NCBI RefSeq assembly: GCF_004348515.1 | Contig: NZ_SMKH01000035.1 | Coordinates: 1 to 39,041 of the forward strand | Source: Actinomadura sp. KC345 | GTDB taxonomy: Bacteria; Actinomycetota; Actinomycetes; Streptosporangiales; Streptosporangiaceae | DNA length: 39,041 nt | Direction: 5' to 3' | In this document: positions 33,445 to 39,041 of the stretch, piece by piece | Layout of the letters: each line of letters starts with the position of its first letter | How positions within the stretch are numbered: the stretch's first letter is position 1 | Made by a program: the position numbers and the translations under genes | The notes under the pieces: model-generated | The model's database searches: none | What the model was told of the DNA's origin: nothing | The model's input: only the letters and a program-made list of their open reading frames with translations

Positions 33445-33475
33445 CGGCCGCGCGATCACCATGATCGCGCGGCCG
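33445..33475 (+). terminator. Strong hairpin after ettA
   Basis: A perfect 14-bp stem (CGGCCGCGCGATCA at 33445-33458, TGATCGCGCGGCCG at 33462-33475) with a three-base loop. There is no U-tract, as is common for actinobacterial terminators. It begins 18 bp after the ettA stop. Confidence 0.75.
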
Positions 33476-33516
33476 TTCGCGTCCCGCCCGGCAGCCGACG
33501 CAGTGATACAAGGCGT

Positions 33517-33530
33517 GCATCGAACGATGC
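33517..33530. promoter_or_regulatory. Palindrome upstream of the glucarate-pathway operon
   Basis: GCATCGAACGATGC, a perfect 14-bp inverted repeat. It lies just upstream of a likely promoter (TTGGAC at 33541-33546 and TATCGT at 33566-33571, 19-bp spacing) for the aldehyde dehydrogenase gene at 33611. Probably the site of a sugar-acid-responsive regulator encoded elsewhere. Confidence 0.5.
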
Positions 33531-33540
33531 GCATTTCGTG

Positions 33541-33571
33541 TTGGACAGGTATCGATCCGGTCTCCTATCGT
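33541..33571 (+). promoter_or_regulatory. Probable promoter of the aldehyde dehydrogenase-gudD operon
   Basis: TTGGAC and TATCGT separated by 19 bp, or CCTATC with 17 bp, 40-70 bp before the start codon. Ribosome site GAGGAGGA follows at about 33598. Confidence 0.4.
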
Positions 33572-33610
33572 CCGGACTGACTCACCCGCCGGACCCGAGG
33601 AGGACGGACG

Positions 33611-35095
33611 ATGGCGCGGCTCACCGGGCACATGGTGATCGGCTTCGAGCGCATCGAAGGGACGGGGACGGCGATCACCGCGGTCGATCCCCGTACCGGT
33701 GAACGCCTCGGCCCCGAGTACCGCTACGGCGGCGAGGCCGAGGTGGAGTGGGCCTGCGCCCTGGCCGACGAGGCGTCCGGCGCCTACCGCGCGGCGTCCC
33801 CCGAGCGGCGGGCCGCGTTCCTTGAGGCCGTCGCGGCCGGGCTGGACGACCTCACCGGCGAGCTCGTCGCCCGTGCCACGTCCGAGACCGGCCTCCCCGC
33901 GGCCCGCGTGACCGGCGAGGTCGCCCGCACGACCGGCCAGCTCCGCCTCTTCGCCGGCGACCTGCGCGCGGCCGGCGGGCCGTTCGCGCGCGTCGATCCC
34001 GCCGACGACGGCGGGCCGGAGATCAGGCAGGGCAGGGTGCCGCTCGGGCCGGTGGCGGTGTTCGGGGCGAGCAACTTCCCGCTGGCGTTCTCGGTGGCGG
34101 GCGGGGACACGGCGGCGGCGCTGGCCGCCGGCTGCCCGGTGATCGTGAAGGCGCACGACGCCCACCCCGGCACGTGCGAACTCGTCGGGCGCGCCGTGTC
34201 GGAGGCCGTCCGGGAGGCGGGCCTGCCCGAAGGCGTGTTCTCGATGCTCTACGGGGACGGCCCGACGCTCGGCATCGCGCTCGTCACCGACCCGCGCGTG
34301 CAGGCGGTCGGGTTCACCGGATCGCGGGCGGCGGGGCTGGCGATCGCGAAGGCGGCGGCGGCCCGGCCGAGGCCGATCCCCGTGTACGCGGAGATGAGCA
34401 GCGTCAACCCCGTCTTCCTGCTGCCGGAGGCCCTGGAGGCGGGCGGCGGCGAGCTGGCGGGCGCCTTCGCCGGCTCCGTGACGCTCGGGGCCGGGCAGTT
34501 CTGCACGAACCCGGGCCTGGTCTTCGCGGTCCGGGGCCCCGCACTGGACACGTTCCTGGACGCGGCCGCCAAGGCGATCGCCGGGGACCCGGGCGCGCCC
34601 ATGCTCACCCCCGGCATCGCCCGTGCCTACGCCGACGGAGTCGCCCGGCTCGAACGGCACCCGGCCGTGGAGATCCTCGCGCGCGGCCGGGAACCCGACG
34701 CGGCGGTGGGAGGCGCGGCCGCTCTCGCCGCCGTGGACGCCGAGCACTTCGGCCCCGGCCTCCAGGAGGAGATCTTCGGCGCGTGCTCGCTGGTCGTCCG
34801 CTGCGAGGACCTCGCGCAGATCGCGGAGCTGGCCCGCGGCCTGGAAGGGCAGCTGACCGCGACGCTCCACGCCGGCCCCGGCGACCGGGAGGCGGCGGAC
34901 CGGCTGCTGCCCGTCCTTGAGCGCCTGGCCGGTCGGATCGTCTGGGACGGCTGGCCCACCGGGGTGAGGGTGGGGCATGCGATGGTCCACGGCGGGCCGT
35001 TCCCAGCGACGTCCGACGCGCGGACGACCTCGGTCGGGAGCCTCGCCGTCGAGCGGTTCCAGCGCCCGGTCGCCTACCAGGGGGCGCGGCGATGA
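33611..35095 (+). CDS. NADP-type aldehyde dehydrogenase, 2,5-dioxovalerate dehydrogenase class
   Basis: A 494-residue aldehyde dehydrogenase. The catalytic cysteine is Cys298 in [11 protein letters not shown], and the general base region reads [55 protein letters not shown] is the nucleotide-binding region. These features mark the alpha-ketoglutarate semialdehyde (2,5-dioxovalerate) dehydrogenase class, which finishes glucarate/galactarate breakdown by making 2-oxoglutarate. ATG 33611 follows GAGGAGGACGGACG. The stop overlaps the ATG of gudD, which strongly supports this role. Confidence 0.9.
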   Translation: MARLTGHMVIGFERIEGTGTAITAVDPRTGERLGPEYRYGGEAEVEWACALADEASGAYRAASPERRAAFLEAVAAGLDDLTGELVARATSETGLPAARVTGEVARTTGQLRLFAGDLRAAGGPFARVDPADDGGPEIRQGRVPLGPVAVFGASNFPLAFSVAGGDTAAALAAGCPVIVKAHDAHPGTCELVGRAVSEAVREAGLPEGVFSMLYGDGPTLGIALVTDPRVQAVGFTGSRAAGLAIAKAAAARPRPIPVYAEMSSVNPVFLLPEALEAGGGELAGAFAGSVTLGAGQFCTNPGLVFAVRGPALDTFLDAAAKAIAGDPGAPMLTPGIARAYADGVARLERHPAVEILARGREPDAAVGGAAALAAVDAEHFGPGLQEEIFGACSLVVRCEDLAQIAELARGLEGQLTATLHAGPGDREAADRLLPVLERLAGRIVWDGWPTGVRVGHAMVHGGPFPATSDARTTSVGSLAVERFQRPVAYQGARR

Positions 35096-36420
35096 ATACC
35101 CCGGTCGTCACCGGGATGCGCGTGATCCCCGTCGCGGGGCACGACAGCATGCTGCTCAACCTCGGCGGGGCGCACGGCCCGTTCTTCACGCGGAACCTGC
35201 TGCTGCTCACCGATTCCGCCGGCGGCACCGGGGTCGGGGAGGTCCCGGGCGGCGAGGGCATCCGCCGCACGCTGGAGGACGCGCGCGACCTGGTCGTCGG
35301 ACGGCCCATCGGGCGGTCCGACGCGATCCTGAACGCCGTCCGCGCGACGTTCGGCCACCTGGACGCCGGCGGGCGCGGCGGGCTGACGCACGACACCAGG
35401 ATCACCGTCCACGCGCTGACCGCGATCGAGTCGGCGCTGCTCGACCTGATGGGGCGGTTCCTCGGCGTCCCCGTGGCCGCGCTGCTCGGCGACGGCGTCC
35501 AGCGGGAGACGGTCCCGATGCTCGGCTACCTGTTCTACATCGGCGACCGCCACAAGACCGGCCTTCCGTACGAGGGGCCGCCAGAGGGAGCGGACGGCTG
35601 GCTCCGCGTCCGGCACGAGGAGACCATGACAGCGGACGCGATCGTCCGGCAGGCGGAGGCGGCGCAGGAGCGGTACGGGTTCGCCGACTTCAAGCTCAAG
35701 GGCGGCGTGCTCAGAGGCGACGACGAGGCCGAGGCCGTCCGGGCGCTGGCCGAGCGGTTCCCCGGCGCCCGCATCAACCTCGACCCGAACGGTGCGTGGT
35801 CGCTGGACGAGGCCGTCCGGCTGGGCGGCGCGCTCAAGGACGTCCTCGCCTACGCGGAGGACCCGTGCGGAGCCGAACTCGGCTACTCGGGACGCGAGAC
35901 GATGGCGGAGTTCCGCCGCGCCACCGGCCTGCGCACCGCCACCAACATGATCGCCGTCGACTGGCGGGAACTCGGCCACGCGATCCGGCTGGACGCGGTG
36001 GACATCCCGCTCGCCGACCCGCACTTCTGGACGATGCGGGGCTCGGTGCGGGTGGCGCAGCTGTGCCAGGCGTGGGGGCTGACGTGGGGGTCGCACTCCA
36101 ACAACCACTTCGACGTGTCGCTCGCCATGTTCACCCACGTCGCCGCCGCCGCGCCCGGGGAGATCACCGCGATCGACACGCACTGGATCTGGCAGGACGG
36201 CCAGCGCCTCACCCGGGACCCCCTCCGCATCGAGGACGGGCGGATCACGCTCCCGGAGGCGCCGGGACTCGGCGTCGACGTCGACGAGGAGCGGATCGAG
36301 GCCGCGCACCGGCTCTATGTCGAGCACGGGCTCGGCGACCGCGACGACGCGGCCGCGATGGAGTACCTGGTTCCCGGCTGGACGTTCGACCCGAAGCGTC
36401 CCTGCCTCGTCCGCGACTGA
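35092..36420 (+). CDS. gudD: Glucarate dehydratase (enolase superfamily)
   Basis: A 442-residue enolase-superfamily enzyme that dehydrates D-glucarate (and usually L-idarate) to 5-keto-4-deoxyglucarate. All catalytic positions of E. coli GudD are found with a constant offset of four: K201/K203 in KLKGG, metal ligands D231 (DPNGAW), E262 and N285, and the base H335 in [11 protein letters not shown]. The constant offset is strong evidence for function. ATG 35092 overlaps the upstream stop (ATGA). The aldolase/dehydratase (kdgD) that would link the two steps, and any transporter, are not in this window. A weak GC hairpin follows the gene. Confidence 0.95.
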   Translation: MNTPVVTGMRVIPVAGHDSMLLNLGGAHGPFFTRNLLLLTDSAGGTGVGEVPGGEGIRRTLEDARDLVVGRPIGRSDAILNAVRATFGHLDAGGRGGLTHDTRITVHALTAIESALLDLMGRFLGVPVAALLGDGVQRETVPMLGYLFYIGDRHKTGLPYEGPPEGADGWLRVRHEETMTADAIVRQAEAAQERYGFADFKLKGGVLRGDDEAEAVRALAERFPGARINLDPNGAWSLDEAVRLGGALKDVLAYAEDPCGAELGYSGRETMAEFRRATGLRTATNMIAVDWRELGHAIRLDAVDIPLADPHFWTMRGSVRVAQLCQAWGLTWGSHSNNHFDVSLAMFTHVAAAAPGEITAIDTHWIWQDGQRLTRDPLRIEDGRITLPEAPGLGVDVDEERIEAAHRLYVEHGLGDRDDAAAMEYLVPGWTFDPKRPCLVRD

Positions 36421-36514
36421 CCCGCCCGGGAGCGGCCGGGGCGAGAGCCGGCCCCCGGAAGCGCTGCGGGTAACATCGACCGGACCCCGGTTTCCCGTAC
36501 CCCCAGGCGAGGAC

Positions 36515-36952
36515 ATGCAGCAGACCGACATGCCCGAGGCCGAGTACCGGCACATCTACGAGTTCAACATCCGGTTCGGCGACATCGACTCCCAGGGCCA
36601 CGTGAACAACGTGAAGTTCCTCGGCTACCTGGAGGACGCCCGGCTGGAGATGTTCCACGGCGACCCGGTGCGCAAGGGGGAGAAGCCCGTCCGGGGCATG
36701 GTGATCTCGCGGCACGAGATCGACTACCGGACCCCGCTGCTGCCGACCGTGTACCCGATCCGGGTGGAGACGTGGGTGACCGAGGCCCGCGCCGCCTCGT
36801 TCAAGCTGGCCTACGAGGTGCGCGACGACGAGAACGTCTACGCCGCGGCGACCTCGACGCTCGTCGCGTTCGACGTGGAGACGAACCGGCTGCGCCGCTT
36901 CACGCCCGAGGAGCGTGAGTTCATCGGGCGTTACGTGGCGCCCCGGCCATGA
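36515..36952 (+). CDS. Acyl-CoA thioesterase, 4HBT hotdog family
   Basis: A 145-residue single hotdog domain: FNIRFGDIDSQGHVNNVKFL, GYLEDARLEMF, RHEIDYRTPLL, and a C-terminal strand ending LVAFDVETNRLRRF. The D-x-x-G-H-V-N-N motif with the following Glu-Ala-Arg-Leu-Glu is the signature of 4-hydroxybenzoyl-CoA thioesterase-like and YbgC/FadM-type enzymes, which hydrolyse acyl-CoAs. Substrate unknown. ATG 36515 follows GGCGAGGAC. The stop overlaps the ATG of the acetyltransferase gene, so the two are coupled. Confidence 0.9.
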   Translation: MQQTDMPEAEYRHIYEFNIRFGDIDSQGHVNNVKFLGYLEDARLEMFHGDPVRKGEKPVRGMVISRHEIDYRTPLLPTVYPIRVETWVTEARAASFKLAYEVRDDENVYAAATSTLVAFDVETNRLRRFTPEEREFIGRYVAPRP

Positions 36953-37542
36953 CGGCGCTCGCCGGCCAGCCCGTCTCGCTCGACCGTCCCCAGCCCGGCG
37001 TGCGGCTGCGCGTCGTCCAGATGGCGGACGCGGAGGAGCTCGCCGCGCTCTACGAGGCGAACCGCGAGTACCTGCACCCCTGGGAGCCGGAGCGCGACGA
37101 CGCGTACTTCACCGTCGAAGGGCAGCTCGACAATCTGCACGACCTGGTCGAGGCGTACGCGACGGAGGAGATGTGGCCGGGCGTCATCCTGGTCGACGGT
37201 GAGATGGCCGGACGGATCACGCTCAACAACGTCCTGCGCGGCCCCTTGCAGAGCTGCTTCGTCGGGTACTGGGTGGCGAGCGCGCACGCCGGCCGCGGTG
37301 TTGCGACCGAGGCGGTCCGGCAGGCCCTGGACGTGGCGTTCGGCGCCCTGCGCCTCCACCGTGTGGAGGCGTTCACGAGGGTGGACAACATTCCGTCCCA
37401 GCGGGTCCTGGAGCGCAACGGGTTCACGGCGGTGGGCACGGCTCGCCGGCACATCCACCTGGAGGGACGCTGGCACGACGAGCGGCTCTTCGAGCGCCTG
37501 GCCCCCTGGGACGACGGAATCGCCCTGACCCCGCCCGCCTGA
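36949..37542 (+). CDS. GNAT-family N-acetyltransferase (RimJ/RimL-like)
   Basis: A 197-residue GNAT enzyme. The acetyl-CoA-binding motif is GYWVASAHAGRGVATEAVRQAL, and FGALRLHRVEAFTRVDNIPSQRVLERNGF is the typical RimJ/RimL C-terminal signature. Such proteins acetylate ribosomal-protein N-termini or other amines; the substrate here is unknown. ATG 36949 overlaps the thioesterase stop (ATGA). Confidence 0.92.
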   Translation: MTALAGQPVSLDRPQPGVRLRVVQMADAEELAALYEANREYLHPWEPERDDAYFTVEGQLDNLHDLVEAYATEEMWPGVILVDGEMAGRITLNNVLRGPLQSCFVGYWVASAHAGRGVATEAVRQALDVAFGALRLHRVEAFTRVDNIPSQRVLERNGFTAVGTARRHIHLEGRWHDERLFERLAPWDDGIALTPPA

Positions 37543-37652
37543 GTTCCGCGGCCGTCACGGATGGATAACAAGCAACACAGGAATCCGTTTTCGGCCTACT
37601 TCTCCTCTAGTGTCGCGACGCGATTGTGGAGAACCCACGTGAAAGGGGCACA

Positions 37653-39041
37653 ATGCGGCGCGTCTCACAAGGAGCGACGGCACTGCTGCTCGCCGCGGCA
37701 CTGACCGGAACGGGCGCCACGGCGGCGCAGGCGGTCACCCTCCAGGCGGGCACGAACAAGTCCGGCACGGGCCAGCCGGGCGACGTCCTCGACCGGCTCA
37801 AGGCGATCCCCGGCATGCAGGTGACGGAGAAGACCTCGACGCTGCCGGGCTACCGCTGGTTCTGGCTGGAGTACAGGCAGCCGGTCGACCACCGCGACCC
37901 GCGCGGGCAGTGGTTCGAGCAGCGGATCATGCTGCAGCACAAGACCGCGGACGGACCCATGGTCCTGTACACCAGCGGCTACGACACGCCCGAGGTGATG
38001 TTCACCTCCGAGCCGACCGCGCTGGTCGACGGCAACCAGATCTCGGTCGAGTACCGCTACTTCACCCCGTCCCGCCCCGTCCCGACGGATTGGACCAAGG
38101 ACACGATCTGGCAGGCCGCCACCGACGAGCACCGGATCATCCGCGCGCTCAAGACGATCTACAAGGGCAAGTGGATCTCGACGGGCGGCAGCAAGGGCGG
38201 CATGACCGCCGTCTACCACAAGCGCTTCTACCCGCGTGACGTCGACGGAAGCGTCGTCTACGTGGCGCCGAACGACCACCGCAACAACGACGACCGCGCC
38301 TACGACGAGTTCTTCGAGACGGTCGGCACCGACCCCGAATGCCGCGCCCACCTCCAGGCGCTCGCCCGTGAGTTCCTCAAGCGGCGCCCCGCCATGCTCA
38401 CGCGCTTCACGGCCGCCGCCGAGGAGAACGGCTGGACGTTCGACATCCTCCGGAGCCCGGACCGGGCGTTCGAGAACTCGGTCATGGACTACGAGTGGGG
38501 GTTCTGGCAGTACAGCCTGCAGTCCGACTGCGCGGACCTGCCACCGGTGGACGCCTCCGACGACGACCTCTACACGTCGCTCGACAGCATCGCCGGGCTC
38601 TCCTTCTACACCGACCAGGGCCTGGAGCCCTACATCCCGTACTACTACCAGGCGGGTACGCAGCTGGGCTGGCCCTCACCGAAGTTCAAGCACATGCGCA
38701 AGCTGCTGCGGCACGAGGACAGCTACCACCCGCGCACCTACGTCCCGCGCGACATCCGGATGCGGTTCGACAACGGCCGCGCCATGCGCGACATCGACCG
38801 CTGGGTGCGCGGCAACGCCAGCCAGATGATGTTCGTGTACGGGGAGAACGACCCGTGGGGGTCCAAGCCGTTCCGCCTCGGGCACGGCAGCCGCGACTCC
38901 GCCGTCTACGTCGCCCCGGGCATGAACCACAGCGGCCGTCTCATCACGGAGCTGCCCGCCGAGCAGCAGGCCACGGCGATCGCCGACCTCAAGCGGTGGG
39001 CCGGCGTCGACCCCGCCGCCCAGACGCTCAAGTCCACCCCC
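37653..39041 (+). CDS. Secreted S37-family (PS-10-type) peptidase, 3' end cut by window
   Basis: 463 codons are visible and the frame is open to the window edge. A Sec signal peptide (MRRVSQGATALLLAAALTGT, cleavage near ATAAQA at about 27) starts the protein. The mature part resembles the Streptomyces tripeptidyl aminopeptidase-type S37 family: WFWLEYRQPVDH, TSGYDTPE, the nucleophile Ser180 in TGGSKGGMT, the Asp in FVYGENDPWG and the His in PGMNHSG, giving a full Ser-Asp-His triad in an alpha/beta-hydrolase fold. It should act outside the cell on peptides. ATG 37653 has GAAAGGGG four bases upstream. It stands alone, with a TAGTGT -10 candidate at 37608-37613. Confidence 0.9.
   Translation, partial: MRRVSQGATALLLAAALTGTGATAAQAVTLQAGTNKSGTGQPGDVLDRLKAIPGMQVTEKTSTLPGYRWFWLEYRQPVDHRDPRGQWFEQRIMLQHKTADGPMVLYTSGYDTPEVMFTSEPTALVDGNQISVEYRYFTPSRPVPTDWTKDTIWQAATDEHRIIRALKTIYKGKWISTGGSKGGMTAVYHKRFYPRDVDGSVVYVAPNDHRNNDDRAYDEFFETVGTDPECRAHLQALAREFLKRRPAMLTRFTAAAEENGWTFDILRSPDRAFENSVMDYEWGFWQYSLQSDCADLPPVDASDDDLYTSLDSIAGLSFYTDQGLEPYIPYYYQAGTQLGWPSPKFKHMRKLLRHEDSYHPRTYVPRDIRMRFDNGRAMRDIDRWVRGNASQMMFVYGENDPWGSKPFRLGHGSRDSAVYVAPGMNHSGRLITELPAEQQATAIADLKRWAGVDPAAQTLKSTP

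Noticed and set aside
31397-34990. A 1,197-codon open frame on the minus strand.
   Set aside because: It is a shadow of the diguanylate cyclase, ettA and aldehyde dehydrogenase genes in GC-rich DNA; its translation is Arg/Val/Gly/His-rich without motifs, and the plus-strand genes there are certain.
36436-36458. Hairpin CCGGGG/CCCCGG after gudD as a terminator.
   Set aside because: Only a six-base stem with an 11-base loop and no U-tract; too weak to call in such GC-rich DNA.

Overview
The window is GC-rich (about 72%) actinobacterial DNA with many GTG starts, short ATGA/GTGA overlaps and almost no A+T-rich sequence outside promoters. A developmentally complex, mycelial actinomycete is suggested by the WhiJ-type regulator/DUF397/ATPase trio, a paired dynamin-like GTPase locus with a second SSB, a BldD-like box before a diguanylate cyclase, an F420-type LLM oxidoreductase, DnaE2, and a full-length EttA. 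An Actinomadura/Streptosporangiales-type host is my best guess, but it is an inference from gene content only. No rRNA, tRNA, CRISPR array, insertion sequence or prophage was seen.

Layout. 1-2001 (minus): two tandem paralogous Ser/Thr kinases, the first cut by the window edge; they share a 159-bp identical tract. 2075-3835 (minus): quinone oxidoreductase and its TetR neighbour, separated by a 14-bp triple repeat. 4157-8186 (plus): small unknown gene, then an SOS-box promoter driving DUF6504-dnaE2. 8166-9356 (minus): two small membrane proteins. 9462-11943 (minus): an ssuACB-type sulfonate importer. 12240-12534: a 71-codon ORF closed by a strong terminator. 12625-13149: a broken methyltransferase. 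13153-17087 (minus): F420-type oxidoreductase, acetolactate-synthase-like enzyme and AI-2E-family membrane protein, headed by a perfect KstR-type operator. 17196-18979: DUF397/XRE-DUF5753 genes diverging from an anti-sigma-type ATPase. 18999-19595: TetR regulator. 19789-25805 (plus): cobalamin/siroheme genes (cbiD-like C-terminal domain, cobL, cobH, cobC, cobT, cobA). 25802-30102: two dynamin-like GTPases and ssb, starting with a 4-nt overlap with cobA. 30411-31700: membrane GGDEF cyclase. 31766-33427: ettA. 33611-36420: dioxovalerate-type aldehyde dehydrogenase plus glucarate dehydratase. 36515-37542: thioesterase and GNAT acetyltransferase. 37653-end: secreted S37-type peptidase, cut by the window edge.

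How the parts work together. The window is mostly chromosomal housekeeping and regulation rather than a single island. The most informative signals are regulatory: the LexA box on the mutasome gene, the KstR-type box on an Rv3520c-like oxidoreductase, the BldD-like box on the cyclase gene (BldD being the c-di-GMP receptor regulator), a consensus DnaA box between the dynamin genes and ssb, and palindromes lying over probable leaderless promoters of two regulators. The oddest protein-level features are a free-standing CbiD C-terminal-type protein heading the cobalamin genes and a kinase fused to DUF4389. I found no clearly new multi-gene system.
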